From NCBI GenBank assembly GCA_001972305.1, contig BDDD01000712.1, positions 1 through 64,000 on the forward strand: a stretch of 64,000 nt of DNA. Direction: 5' to 3'. This document shows positions 35,801 through 48,657 of this stretch, piece after piece (positions within the stretch are counted from its first letter, which is position 1; every line of letters begins with the position of its first letter). The DNA comes from Cephalotus follicularis. Taxonomy: Eukaryota > Streptophyta > Magnoliopsida > Oxalidales > Cephalotaceae. The notes beneath the pieces are model-generated. The model had not been told where the DNA came from, made no database searches, and saw only the letters and a program-made list of their open reading frames with translations. Position numbers and translations under genes: made by a program.

Positions 35801-36012
35801 TATTTGTTTGTCAAAGAATCTTTTTTCATCATTCTAGGACAAAGCATATATATATTAGACATCATTTTATTAGAGATCACATAGAAAAAGAAGATGTCAC
35901 TCTCACATACATTCCCACACAAGAACAAATTGCATATATTTTCACCAAACCTCTTGATGAAAATACATTCTCACATCTTAGGAGAGAACTAGGTTTATGT
36001 GAAATAGAATAA
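32824..36012 (+). pseudogene. SIRE-type copia gag-pol (3' part), several stops
   Basis: It starts mid-gene at RRIWVPKGTF, directly after the gypsy A LTR. In order: protease (QWYMDSGCSKHM, about 32955), GAG-pre-integrase zinc site (WLSHRRLGHASMN, CDACQMGK), integrase core (MDLFGP, IRSDHGREF, PEQNGIVERKNR), a frameshift near 34030, RT (34166-35473) with [27 protein letters not shown] and the [10 protein letters not shown] active site, and RNase H (STTEAEYIADGSCCAH, KHIYIRHHFI) ending at 36012. Stops interrupt at about 33543 and 33637, and a frameshift near 35470. The gag and 5' LTR are absent. A 3' tail with repeated GGGGGAGTGT purine tracts (36061-36190, and 36384-36397 as the polypurine tract) follows. 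Confidence 0.9.
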
Positions 36013-36647
36013 TTTCATATGCGTTTGTGTTATTGATGATTCCCTTTTGATGATTTCCAAAAAGGGGGAGTGTGCTTAATATTATGTCTGATTAAGGGGG
36101 AGTGTGAAAAAGGGGAGTATGTATTTCTTGAATGTTTGTTTAAATCTTTATATGTTTGATTAAGGGTATGTTTGATTAAGGGGGAGTTTTGTTTTGTTTT
36201 TGATGTTTTTGAGTTTCTAAATATTTAGAGTTTTATCATATTAAGGGTATTGGTATTTTATGCATAGGTTGTATTTACATTTTTTGTGTTACTTCTTGCA
36301 CAAGTTATATGCTTATGTGTTTTACTTTCTAATTTAAGTTTATATACTTTACACCCTTTTATTGTAAATGTTTTGTCATCATCAAAAAGGGAGAGATTGT
36401 TGACATTTATATGTTACAATCCTTGTTTTGATGATTACAAAACACCTAATGTGTTTGTTTGATGTGACGGAATCATTATCCAAGTTAACTTGTATTGTAA
36501 GAAAGCTAAAACTTTCATATCATAACTATTGGCGTCAACGACTATGATATAGGAGTCAACGTGCTGGGCTCGCATACATGTTCTGGGTTAGCAAGATGAT
36601 TTACGTCAATGCTATTCATTATCCATGTCAACGTGATGGGAACTTAC

Positions 36648-38441
36648 TGTAACGCCCCCGATCCGAGTTCACTTTATGCTCAAAGCGAGCTACGAAGATT
36701 CAGTGCGTTACGTGGGGGTGAAGCCTTTAATCCTTTAACAATCTCACTAATTGCTAATATTTATCCAATTTCTCATAATCTCATATATTGTTTGCAACTT
36801 TTGATACTAAACTTTAAAATGTCATATTCTCATCATAAACCATGACGATCATAGTCAATATCATCATGATACATTTCATAGCGGAAAAATATTAAATTAT
36901 TACATCAAAAGTAGTTTATACAAAATATTAATGTATAACATAATTTCCTTTCCAAAACTTCTTTTATGAACTTCCTTTAAAGCTCGAAATATCTTCGTTC
37001 ATCCATTCCCTAGAAAATTTTATTTAAAAAAAAAACAAAAGATTGAAAAGAATGAGCTTAAATAACCCAGTAAGGGTTTCAAAACAAACATTTCATCACA
37101 TTCATTCTTTTCTATTCATATCTCCTGAAACAGAACATTTCATTTCTTTTTTTGATCATATCTCAGGAATCAGAACATTTCATAAATAACTAAGGGGTTG
37201 TATAAACTTAAATAACCAAACTCAAACCTTTTGCTTCACCGGGGCATTGTGCACTCTCCGATTACTATCCTTACATGACATGCATGTCCGTGAGCACTCT
37301 CCGCTCATTTAATCCTTTTCGGATTAATCTCCTTTGGATCACAATCCAGGAGTTGTTCATCTTAGTTTATTAACTTTTTATAAAAAATCATTTCTTAATA
37401 CGAGTGATAAGCTCAAGGTATCCAAAAAAATAAATTCGTACAACATTCGTAAAACTGAATTTACATAGAGCAACATAAAAACAGTAAAATTATAGTAGAC
37501 ATTTCAACAATTTCAGAATGATAAAATCAAAATTTTCACTAAGAAATAACAACAGAATATGAGCAGTAATTTTTAACATATAATTTCATAAAAAATTGGT
37601 AGAATTTTGAAATACATAAAACATAATAATTTGTTGCATAATTTCCAGAAATAACATAAATACTTTGTCATAAAAAAAATATAGAATAAAATACTTTGGA
37701 AAAGTGACTAGGAATCATTACTTTGCTTTAATCTCCTTCTCTCCTTTTCTACACTGAAGTAATTTCTACACTAAAATATCAACAAAATTCTCCTGCTTCT
37801 CTCTTTTTCTTTCACTTTTTCTCAGTAAATTTTGGCAAAAGTCACCTCCGTATTTATAGGAGAGGAACATTAGTCTGTAAGATTTTACTCGTGAGTCACC
37901 GTTTACGCCGCCCATGTGTTAAAATTCTCTTCCTCAGATTAAACGATACTTTGCCTCTTTTATCTTAAAATAATAACGCTTGGTAAAATATCTCAATTCC
38001 TTCATCCGGTTGATGACAAGTGTCCAAAATTAATATAATTAACTCACAAAATGACAAAAAACGAGGTAAGCGTCGGCGCTTTCAGGCTTTGTTCTTTAAA
38101 GAGCGTCGACGCTTTAACCTCAAAGCGCTGCCGCTTTTACACTAAGCGTCACCGGTTGAGCACATTTAACAAAGGAAATAAGGCTTAAAAGCGTCGCCGC
38201 TTTCTCCACAGCGCTATAACAAACCGTCGACGCTTCGGTTAATAAGTTTGGTGTGTTTTGGGGTACAAAAAATTAGTCGACGCTTTGTATATACTGAAGA
38301 CTAACCATCAACGCTTTAAAATTAGATAGTCGACACTTTCAACGCTACAAAACACAAAACATACGCACAACACACCATACAACACTTAGAACAACCATAT
38401 TTTCATAAACAATAACTTCAACAAAAATTCTGGTTATTACA
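36648..38441 (-). mobile_element. Solo LTR D (gypsy type, 1.79 kb)
   Basis: The ends are TGTAACGCCCCCGATCC and TCTGGTTATTACA. Flanks are CTTAC on the left and CTTAT on the right, an almost exact 5-bp duplication. On the minus strand a TATA box (CCTATAAATACGG) lies near 37850, so the LTR is in minus orientation. It starts with the same TGTAATAACC as solo LTR C. Confidence 0.8.
38068..38340. repeat. GCGTCGACGCTT motif array in solo LTR D
   Basis: Words GCGTCGGCGCTT, GCGTCGACGCTT, GCGCTGCCGCTT, GCGTCGCCGC and relatives have core positions near 38074, 38107, 38129, 38150, 38195, 38215, 38228, 38278, 38309 and 38331. Gaps of 20-22 are mixed with about 33 and 45-50, so phasing is weaker than in the other arrays. 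It lies about 220 bp upstream of the minus-strand TATA. Confidence 0.6.
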
Positions 38442-39499
38442 CTTATGATTTACGTCAACGTCATGAGGAAAGACGTCAACATCAAAAGGTGATGGAGACT
38501 TGAGCGTCAACGCAGAAAACAAGTGGAGCCAACACCTTGTCTATAGACGTCAACGTCATTTCAAGACGTCAACGAACTGGTGCACATTTGGGACAGTAAG
38601 TTTGGACATTAACGCGAAGATATTATGGAGTCAACTCAAATGATATTAGCGTCAATGCTATGGATGTGCGTCTGAAGAAAGTCCTGAAGTATTAAAGCAA
38701 AGAACCACATGAGTTAACGCATAAGGGGATAGACGTCAACACCATTCGTAAACGTCAACGCCAATGATAGCTAAACACAGAATCTGCAAATTTTGAAGGT
38801 GCTGAAATGGTGATTCTTTCCCTGAATAGCTTCAACGGCTCTCTGATGAGTCCCTAAACTCTAGCAACGGCTACATTCAGATGAAGACTATAAATAGAGG
38901 CTCAATCCATGAAGAAATCATCAAGCAAGAAAGAGCAAGCCAAACAACAAAGAAAAGCATTCTAGTCTTCATATTTTTCAAGAGTTCTTGTGCTATCTTC
39001 AAGACTTTCTTTTTTTATCCTTATATTTGTTATACATCAGCCTTTATAGAGGTTACAGATATACAACAAACACTTCAAATACTTTTTGTGTACCCAAGGT
39101 CATTATTACCTTTCTCAAAGTTAGGATTTGGCTTCAAAAATCCGAGTTAGAATTTAGCTCGCAAAAATTCAAGTTTGGATTCATCTTGTAAAAATCCAGA
39201 ATCGCTGTTTGTGATCGGGAGATTACACTCTACTGGAACCTCAAGTTGCGGCTTGGGAGAGTGGACGTAGGCACGGTTTGTCGAACAACTATAAACTTGT
39301 TTGCATCTCTCTTCCCTTACTCTTTTAATTTTTTGCAAGCTATTTTTGTTTTTACCCACTTGCACTGATACGACGAACAAGCCTAGAACCTATCGCTGAT
39401 GAGAGCCTGATTCAAAAAATGGTTACGTTTGACTGTAAATATGTATAACAAAATTTCTTCGACAATACGAAAAACAATTTAATAAAAAATTGTGACATA

Positions 39500-39640
39500 A
39501 TAAATTTCCTTACTAACACTGGGAACATCGGTATCCTGCTTCCGTGTGTTGAACTCCATGTCATCTGACTCAGGACACGTAGAACCGAAAGCTGTTGTGG
39601 AAGCTCCAGCAATAGAGGAACGTGTCACCCTACTTGGCAT
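39500..39640 (-). pseudogene. Possible start of a second CACTA ORF
   Basis: On the minus strand, downstream of the TNP2-like remnant, ATG 39640 opens MPSRVTRSSIAGASTTAFGS, an N-terminus style often seen in the second gene of plant CACTA elements. It stays open only briefly and then meets the copia LTR border. I cannot confirm the assignment. Confidence 0.3.
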
Positions 39641-39789
39641 CTCTGCAAGAACTCACCATATTTAAAATCAATACAAATTCTATATAGTCGTTCTACTATA
39701 TATTATCAAATTATAATGTTATGCAAAATTAGAAGATTAGAAATACTATTACAAACATCCTTTACTACATATACTACACTATTAACTTA

Positions 39790-40801
39790 CAGTTTAATCT
39801 TTGTTAGCAATATCCATGTCGTCTTGACTATCAAAATCATATTCAATCACTTTGTCCTCCTCAACTGTGTCAGAATCCTCCTCTTCCCATTCATCTTCCT
39901 CATCATCCGTGTTGTCATGGTCTGATGTAGAATCCCTTATTCCAACATTTAGAGGCAATACTACCTCCTCCCCTTCCCTATCTCCTCGAAGGGAATCATC
40001 ACTTTCAAAACTTACATCTTCTACAAATGACCATAGTGGCCTACTATCGACATCTTCTTGCAATGTCAAAACCATACCCAAATTGCCGCCATCTTCTTCT
40101 TCATAATCTGGAAGGGTATAAGCATTCCTCTGTTTCATTTTTATCACTATAACCCACCCACTGTACCAACGATTGTTTGAAATGCTAGGTGCATAGAACA
40201 CTTGCACAACTTGACTTGCCAGCATGAACAACTCGTAAGTACGGAGTTATTTTTTTGGTTCAAACGAAAAATCCCAAACTCATCTACTCTAGTACCTGTC
40301 TTTGAAACGTCAACCCAATCACACTTGAATAAAAAACCTATGTTGTCTTTTCTACATAAACCAAGCTCTACAATGTCAACTAAGGCTCCGTAGAAGTCAC
40401 TACAACTATCATTCCAATTGCTCCCTTTTATCATGACACCTCAATTTTGAGTTATTGAGGTCATCGATGCATCTTTGGTGTGAAACTTATACCCGTTGAG
40501 GACATACGCCTTCCACGATCTTACTTTTGTACCAAGTTCACTTGCTAAATTTCGTACATGGGCATCAACCCCCTCGTCATTCTTAACCTATTAAGTGTGC
40601 AATGTACACACATGAAATGAAATGCATAGGAAAGTCAACATCAACAATTAAAAAGCTAATACGAAATTGATAGACGCTTTGTTGACTGAGTGTGCATTAC
40701 CTACACGGCCTTGAAACCATTTGACTAAGTGTGTATCGCATTTTTCTTCAATTTGTTTGGGGGTAATATTAGGTTTTAATTCACTAAGTAGTTTTTCGCA
40801 C
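39790..40801 (-). pseudogene. CACTA (En/Spm) TNP2-type transposase, 3' exons (DUF4216 region)
   Basis: Exon at 40801 downward: CEKLLSELKPNITPKQIEEK then CDTHLVKWFQGRV, ended by a GTAATG donor near 40700. After an AATAG acceptor (about 40590) comes VKNDEGVDAHVRNLASELG, WKAYVLNGYKFHT, a stop near 40450, then the DUF4216 core CSDFYGALVDIVELGL and FLFKCDWVDVSKTG. A frameshift near 40235 leads to MLASQVVQVFYAP and an acidic tail (EEEDGGN, DDEEDEWEEED). The 5' exons lie beyond a retrotransposon at 51526-52490. TNP2-like proteins cut CACTA ends; this copy carries stops and frameshifts. Confidence 0.82.
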
Positions 40802-40805
40802 TCAC

Positions 40806-43028
40806 TGTTGGGAATGGTAGTCCATCCCCTAGTGGTGAATCCGGACTAAGGTGCTTAAAGGACCAAACCAAAATTTTCTGGTTTATAAAACAGTGGAAGC
40901 ATATCCTCTAAACACCAAAGAACAAGTCCAATTCATGAAATGCAGGTCACAAGGATCACCACATCATAAGCATAATTGAATTGGTATCACTTATACATGA
41001 AAAAGTGATACACTACATGGCAACATAGAGGGAGACAAGGAGTTCATACCGTATGGTGATGGCTCATTCGTTCTTTGCCGGTTGCGCAGACTCCCTCGGT
41101 GTTCTCCTCCAAGTCGATCTCCTACTGCTCCGAGCAACAGGTTTCTCAAGCCAGCAACAGAGAGGGAGAAAAACAGCCTTTGTTATCTCTCTCTATGAAT
41201 GTCGAATGCTACACTCTCTCACTATGCTCACAAAGGATGCATTGATGTTGACAAAGATTGCCAATAACAATCCACCCTAGGTTTGCTCCAAGCTTGATGA
41301 AGAAATCAGAGAAGGGATTGCTCTGTGTGTGTATCTCGTTTAGCCTCTCAATATCACCCAGCAAAAATGACTCTTACTTATGCCAGCCAAATTCTATCTC
41401 TCTCAGACATCGTATCCACTCCTCCAACAAGTGATCATGCCCCTTCCTCTAAGGAATCATGAAACCACGATCCCAACTTGCTCCCCATCATGCACAGGTG
41501 GGAGAAAAACGCTGGGAGTGGGAGAGTGAAGACTTGCGCACCTTGTGTGTTTGATTATGGCACCTACGTTGTGCACTAAATGTCGACGCTTTGACATAGT
41601 TTAGCGTTAACGCTTACACCAAGGGCGTTGACGCTTAAAACACATAGGCATATTCACATGTCTACAATGAGTCCAACTCATTCTTGTATGACACATGTTT
41701 ACTTCTCCAAGAAGTTAACCACTACGTCATATAAATAGGTCATACCCATTAAAATGATGTTGCATGTCCCTTTAGAATATTGATTAAGTAAGATCAAATA
41801 AATGTGTCTTCAAAAATTGTAAGATCCACCCAACCGATATTTGATTCTATAAATTTCACCAAGACTTAAATATGACATATTTATGAAGAAATCATTATCG
41901 GGTAGGGACCCTTCAAAATCTCGGTTAGAATCGGTGGTGTTTATAAATTATCGAAATGCCCTTAGGGTTCGGTTATGCCACTCTAAATAGTCTCAGACTT
42001 ATTTGAATGCTCCCGGACTAATATCCAATATTATCCAGCTGAAAAATTAATCTAATTAATTTTCTCATAATATATTACATACCTCCGTAATGCGAGACTT
42101 TCTAAGTTGTCGGTTTACGTGTACTATAATCCTTTGTCATACTTGGCCATGATTGACGTCTAGGGTAATGATACGTGTCAGCCCTATATAATACCTCAAT
42201 GCCTGAAATATCTGATCATTACTAGGACCATTGGTAGACTCTTCGGAAATCTAATTTCCAGTCCACCTCAACATTGGTCAAGCATTTCATAAGTTAAAAG
42301 TACAATCAGACCATAATAGGGCCAATCATCTTCGCTCAAGTATGACAATCCCATATTGCGCACTCGCTTATATTCATATAGATTCAATCATACCCAAAGA
42401 CCACCCGATTGCCAGCCCTACGCAAGAACTGGGTACAGTGGAGATCAAACAATAACCGTCTCCACACAACATAGAGTAGTCGCTCAAGTCTACGGATCAG
42501 ATGAGTTTGAAATCTCGCTAAGTGATTAGCACTTATACACAACCGCAACAAGTAGGAGTCACTACTGACACGAGAATAGCGACTATCCAAATAGTGTCTC
42601 CTAGTCAGGTCTAGTTCAGTGTGCACACTCCCAGCGCGCACCCCGTATTTGCCCTAGTGTTGCAACAACGATGGTAGTGAGACAATCCATCCTCCAATTC
42701 CAAAAGCAGGCAACATACGTGCAAGTCTATGCAGTTCACTAATGCCTACAAAGTGAACCTATGACTTGGAACTAATTTGACATAAGGAATAAGGTAGCCA
42801 ATCTCATTGCCTCCATGTTTGGCATCCAACCTTATGTTAAGGCATCACAAGTGTAAGTAAGGAAATATTAAACTACTTCAAGTATGTGATAAAACACAAG
42901 TGATATTGCCATAAATAATATAAACAAAATAACACATGTCATATATCTGGAAAAAGACTGTTTATATACATAGATATGTTCGATACAAAAAACCTAACCG
43001 ATGGCTTGTCGGGCCACCCTATCTAACA
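40806..43028 (-). repeat. 3' LTR of the Tork-type copia
   Basis: It has TG...CA ends (TGTTGGGAATGG and CCTATCTAACA) and is 2,223 bp long. It matches the 5' LTR across its length with scattered substitutions. It lacks one 21-bp motif unit and a 45-bp block that the 5' LTR has (see 50005-50130). ORFs over it are not genes. Confidence 0.9.
41580..41640. repeat. GCGTCGACGCTT motif array, 3 units (Tork 3' LTR)
   Basis: Cores lie at 41584, 41608 and 41629 (gaps 24 and 21). It is the contracted version of the six-unit array in the 5' LTR of the same insertion. Confidence 0.7.
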
Positions 43029-43044
43029 ATCTCCCACTTGACCC

Positions 43045-46000
43045 TCAAGCCATGAACTCCTATAGCCTAGAGCCATCATCCCACGATGATGCTCCAAAGC
43101 CTTGGTGCCCATTGCCTTGGTTAGTGGATCTGTTGTGTTCTCCTCTGAGGAGACCTCTCAAGCTGAATATCTCCCCTACCAACAATCTCCCGGATCAAAT
43201 GATAGCACCGCTCAATATATTTGGATCGCTAGTGAGACCGTGGTTCCTTGGCTTGTGCTACAGCCCCATTATTGTCACAGTATATTACAACCGGACTGCT
43301 AATGGAAGGAACAACTCTGAGTTCAGTAAAGAACTTGCGAATCCATACACCCTCCTTGGCGGCATCTGAGGCTGCTATATACTCGGCTTCTGTAATAGAA
43401 TCTGTTATAGTCCTTTGCTTTGAACTGCGCCAGCTCACAACTCCTCCATTGAGTACAAAAACATTTCCGGAGACAGATTTGTGATCATCAAGATGACTGT
43501 CAAAACTGGAGTCTGTGTAGCCCTCGAATTTTAACTCACTATCCTTTCAATAGATCAAGAAGATATCCTAAGTCCTTCTAAGGTAACTCAGAGTCCCCTT
43601 GACCACTTCGCAGTGCTTCTCACTAGGATCAGACTGAAATCGGATTGCCATTCCCAAGGCATGCGCGACATCAGACCTAGTACATATCATGGCATACATA
43701 ATCGACCATACTGCCGAAGCATATGGTATCCGAATCATGCATGCTCTCTCTTCATAAGTCTGTGGAGACATCTTTCGAGAAAGATGAATTTCTTCACCTA
43801 TTGGCAATAGCCCTCTCTTGGAATTCTCCATGCTAAACCTTTTCAGCACCTTCCTGATATACTGGCTTTGGGAAAGCCCAAGCAACTTATTGGATCTATC
43901 CCTGAAGATCCTAATACCCAGTATATATGTGGCTTCTCCCAAATCTTTCGTGGAAAAGTTATTAGTTAGCCATATTTTTGCAGATTGTAACATCTCTACG
44001 TCATTCCCAATGAGTAGGATGTCATCTACATATAACACTAAGAAAATGATACTAAGTCCCTCTTGCTTTCGATAAACAAAGGGCTCATCTACATTTTTAA
44101 TAAAGTCAAAAGCTTTGACTGCTTCATCAAAACGTAGATTCAAGCTACGTGATGCTTGCTTTAGTCCATAGATGGACCATTCGAGCTTGCACACCATGTG
44201 TGGATGCTCGACAGATGTAAACCCCTCAAGTTGGGAGATATAAATGTCCTCTTCAAGATGCCCGTTTAAAAATGCCGTCTTGGCATCAATTTGCCATATC
44301 TCATAATCATAATGAGCGGCAATCTCAAGTAAAATCTGAATGGATTTGAGCATGGTGACAGGTGAGAATGTCTCAGTATAGTCAACACCATATCGCTGTC
44401 TATAACCTTTCGCCACTAATCGAGCTTTATATGTCTCGATCTTTCCATCTGCGTTCATCTTCTTCTTGAAGATCCATTTGCAGCAATTAGCCACTATGCC
44501 TTCGGGTGCTTCAACCAAATTCCAAACCTGGTTAGAGTACATGGAATCCATTTCATATTTCATGGCTCCCAGCCATGCCTCAGATTCAGTACCCTGCACC
44601 GCCTCCTGATAGCAGGTAGGCTCGTCGTCTTCAACAACGTTGATCTCATCATTACCATCAATGAGGAAACAATACCTCTCAAGTGCTAATGGGATCCAGC
44701 CAGATATCATCAAAGGAGCTCTGCCTAACTGAGATCCATTCTTAGCTTGAGATTCAATCTCAACTGTGTCTGTTGAAGGTCCAACCCCCAACTCTTCCAT
44801 TTTCTACGTGGTCTCCACTTGTGGTTTTTCCTTGAGTTCCACCTGACTCCCATTATTTCCTTCAAGAAGGTATTCCTTCTCTAGGAACACAGTATTTCGC
44901 GAAACAAATATCCTTTGTTAGCTAGGATGGTAGAAGTAGTATCCTTTAGTTTCTTTCAGATACCCCACAAACCTGCACCGGTCTGACCGTGTATCCAGCT
45001 TATATACGTCAAGCCTCTTGACATAAGCCGGACAACCCCAAACCTTTAAATGGCTTAGGCTGGATTTCCTCCCTGACCATACCTGGTAAGGAGTGGAGGG
45101 CACAGATTTTGAAGGAATCTGATTCAAGATGTAGGCAGCTATTTCTAGGGCATATCCCCAGAGATAGGTAGGAAGGTTAGTGAAAGATATCATTGATCAA
45201 ACCATGTCTAACAAGGTCCGATTCCTCCTTTCGATCACACCATTATGTTGTGGTGTTCCAGGAGGTATCCACTAAGATAGAATTTCGTTATCTCTAAGAT
45301 AACCTAGGAATTCAGTTGATAGGCACTCGCCACCTCGGTCCGACCGAAGTATTTTAATTGACTTACCTGTCTGCTTTTCTACTTCAAGTCTAAACTCCTT
45401 AAATTTCTCAAAGGATTCTGACTTGTGTCTCATCAGAGACACATAACCAAACCTAGATAAATCATCGATAAAGGTTATGAAGTAGACATAACCCCCTCAT
45501 GCACAGACCAACATAGGACCACATACATCGGTATGGACTAACCCCAGTAAGTCCATTGTCCTTTCTCCTTCACCAGAGAAAGGAGATTTGGTCATCTTTC
45601 CCAACAAACAGGATTCACACATGTTGGATAGGACTCCAAGTCCCGGATATCTAGAAGATCATCCTTAACCAACTGTGAAAGTCTAGCATCACTAAGATGA
45701 CCAAGTATAGGTTTTATTTAGCTCAGTTTCTCTTGGTCTTTTCTTATTACTTTGCTCTACGGATAGGACTTTAGATTGCACAGTATTTAAGAAAAATAAT
45801 CCATAATCGATAATGCCCTTACCGACACAAACATTGTTAGAAAATACAAACATCTAATGTCTTGAAATTTGAGCTATAAGCCCAAATAACATAATTAGGA
45901 AACCCTTATAATATTCCTAACAACGTTAGAAAAACAATAACAAGGATTAATCGTCAAAACACAACCATTACATAAAGTAACATCAGAAATCCCTACAGCT

Positions 46001-47129
46001 TCAATGATGATCCTAGATCCATCCCCAAGCCGTAAGTCCAAGTCTCCAACTCCAAGCTTCCTAACTTTTCTTAGTTCCTGCAATGAATTGCAAAGGTTAG
46101 TTCCACGTCCAGTATCCAATACAAATGAAGAACTACTATTCAAAGCTAGAATAAGTTCAATCATGAACATACCTGACGTACTCGTACCATGCGCAGTATC
46201 AGAAGAGACTCCAGGACCAGTAACTTGACAATCCTTCTTCCAGTGTCTAACCTTGCCACATTGTAAGCATGCACCCTCAACCGCCAGCTGCTTCATACGA
46301 TTCTTAGCAAAGCTTCCACTAGCTCCAAGCTTTCCCTTCTTATTCTTACTCTTTTTCTTACCCTTGCCTTTTGTGTTGAAAGGCTCGAGCACGCCCTTCC
46401 CTTTAGAGGAAGACGAGGCACTGCCCTTTTCTTGGGCAGACCTAGAAGAAGGAAGAAGTAGGGAGTGGGTCTTTGACTTCCCAAAGCAAAAATCGGCCTC
46501 AACCGTCCTCAACAAGCAATTAACTAAAGAAGAGTTACTTCTATATTGTTCATATGAAAGTTCACTAAGAACTGTGAGAACGACTTAGGAAGGGACGTAA
46601 GAATAAGATCCACGTAGATATCGTGGTCCATGACAAACCCCAATTGAGCCAGCTGCTCAATCATGTCTATCATCTTTAATCAATGATCATGGACTGAAGC
46701 TCCCTCTGGCATCTGTGCCTTGAAGAGTCTGTGTGAAAGATTGAACCTCTGAGTCCTAGACTCAGCCCCATACATCTCCTGAAGATGGAGTAGTATAGCA
46801 GATATGGTTTCCATCTTCTCATGTTGACGCTGCAGCTCCGGTGTCATTCCCAGAAAGGCAAGACATCGAGCTTGCTCGTCATCTTCTAGCCACATGGCTA
46901 GACGCTCTGACTCTTCTGGCGTAGGATCTGCACCCAGTGCAGGAGGCCCCCCAGTCAACACATAGGCCAACTTATTGGCCATCAGGACAATCTTGAGGTT
47001 GCGATACCAATTGTAAAAATTAGGGCCCTCTAACTTGTTTGTCTCAAGAATGCGGGACATTGAATATTGAAAAGCCATTTTAGTGCTTATGGTTCCTCCC
47101 ACTATTCTAATCGTATCCCATAGCCCCAT
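43045..47129 (-). pseudogene. Tork-type copia gag-pol polyprotein, broken
   Basis: Gag starts near 47129 (KLEGPNFYNWYRNLKIVLMA, EMYGAESRTQRFNLSHRLF), breaks at a stop near 46680, and continues to a CCHC knuckle (CLQCGKVRHWKKDC, about 46270). Protease reads FVLDTGRGTNLC (about 46130) in place of the usual DSGC. Integrase between 45890 and 45200 is scattered over frames with stops; its end LPTYLWGYALEIAAYILNQI is open at 45193-44918. RT is long and open (44800-43568): [37 protein letters not shown] and LYVDDILLIGN. RNase H follows (TEAEYIAASDAAKEGVW, CDNNGAVAQAKEPRSH). The family assembles virus-like particles and copies its RNA in the cytoplasm; stops in gag and integrase block that here. Confidence 0.9.
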
Positions 47130-48173
47130 TTGGAACTCAAGAAGTCCAACTTCCTAGTGGGGATTGGAATCCATCGCAATAATATTATGGCCTCAGCTAA
47201 GGCATGACAAACAATATTATATCTAATGGGTAGCCTATCTTGCCAATTTGCATCCAATACAAGATCCAATCATAAAATTCGGCCTTAGATTCAAGAAGGC
47301 CTTAGCTAGGGCATAACAAACCATTACAATCATGATAAGTCAAACACCCACAATTTTCATTGGAATGCACTAGTTTTAACACCCACACGTACACGTGTCC
47401 AAGTGCTTAAACATAGCCACCCTTTGCGGTGCCCAAGACCGACGTTGACATAGTGTCCCACAGGTTACCAGCCTCAGTTAGGGCATGACAAACTAATAAC
47501 CCAAGTACACCACTCAACAAAAATCGTGGAAGGCCATGGGGAACCACTCCATGGGTTCCTACATTTAGACTTATTATTTAGATGAAGGAATTTACGGTCT
47601 CAAATTTTAATTACCAAGCCTTTAATTAATTCATTGGTGTCATTACCCAATTCAAATTAATTACGACTTTGCATGCATGACATGTATTTAGACTATCCAT
47701 CTTATGCACCTTGGATTTATTTCAAAAATAAATCAATGGAATGGCAAGGACATCACTATAAGTAATGACTCGAACCCAAGGTCACTACTTGGTCTTCCTA
47801 GGTGCTACGATTAAATCAATCTATTACATTTCTAACCATGCATACATGGCCTTCAATGGTCTTGAACATCGTTTCTCTCCTCGTCTATCTCTCCTTGCAA
47901 GGACTTCATTTACAAAAGAATTTTACATTTTCAAAAGAAAATTACATACAATTTTTTTTCAAGGAGAAAATACATAAGAGAAAAATAAATAGTGCACGCA
48001 GGCACCATATTACAGACCATTTAATAAAAGATAAATTAAATCATCCACAAAAGAAAACCAAAGCTAGATCTTGTCCTTATAGACCATCCATTGTGCATAA
48101 GATTATTAAAGGACATATCTAATATTACTTCAAAACAATACACAAATGCTTCTAATAACCAATTATAAAATTT

Positions 48174-48532
48174 AGGGTTAAATCCATTTTTGCCCCCTGA
48201 ACTTTACACGTTGTGTCTCGCTGGCCCCTGAACTTTTGTTCGTGTCAAAGTTGCCCCTAAACTCTTCTTCGTTCATCACCGTCAAATTTTCTGTCCAAAA
48301 CCACCATTAAGTGACACGTGACAGGCAAATAGCGAGGGCCTTACCGTTGACCGTCGCCATGCCCTCGCCATTTTGCCTGCCACGTGTCACTTAACGGTGA
48401 TTTTGGACGAATGACGAAAGGCAACAGTGATGAACAGAGAAGAGTTTGGGAGCAACTTTCACACGAAAAAAAAGTTTAGGGACCAATGAGACACAACGTG
48501 TAAAGTTCAGGGGGCAAAATGGACTTATCCCT
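48174..48532. mobile_element. MITE, 359 bp, very long inverted ends
   Basis: AGGGTTAAATCCATTTTTGC at the left end is mirrored by GCAAAATGGACTTATCCCT at the right end, and pairing continues inward (TGACACGTGAC/CCACGTGTCAC, GCGAGGGC/GCCCTCGC). The element is close to a full hairpin. The exact 7-bp duplication AAAATTT flanks it (48167-48173, 48533-48539). The length of the duplication leaves the superfamily open (hAT or Mutator-like). Confidence 0.9.
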
Positions 48533-48657
48533 AAAATTTAATATCAGAGGTTGTTTATAGGTCAAACTCTCACTAAATCAAGCAATGATTAATTATCCTT
48601 TAAGTGCCTTAATGAAAAAATTCCAAAATTTAGCCAAAGTATAATTTATTGTTTTAG

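Larger units (their letters stand above)
36531..38762. repeat. GTCAACG motif array in the SIRE LTR, about 16 units
   Basis: Core cytosines of GTCAACG/GTCAAC words lie at 36536, 36557, 36607 and 36629, and after the inserted solo LTR at 38456, 38477, 38508, 38530, 38551, 38570, 38610, 38632, 38653, about 38715, 38737 and 38756. Recurrent gaps are 19-22 and about 40. The array ends about 130 bp upstream of the TATA box at 38888. Confidence 0.75.
36398..39380 (+). mobile_element. 3' LTR of the SIRE-type copia, split by solo LTR D
   Basis: It starts TGTTGACATTTATATG after AAAAAGGGAGAGAT. A TATA box (CTATAAATAGAGG) lies at about 38888, with the transcribed part behind it. The right end is set at about 39380 (GATACGACGAACA) but is uncertain. 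A 1.8-kb solo LTR interrupts it at 36648. Outside the insert, the motif array runs almost to the TATA box. Confidence 0.75.

Noticed and set aside
39852..40106. 84-codon Ser-rich plus-strand ORF
   Set aside because: It is the opposite-strand shadow of the acidic tail of the CACTA DUF4216 region.
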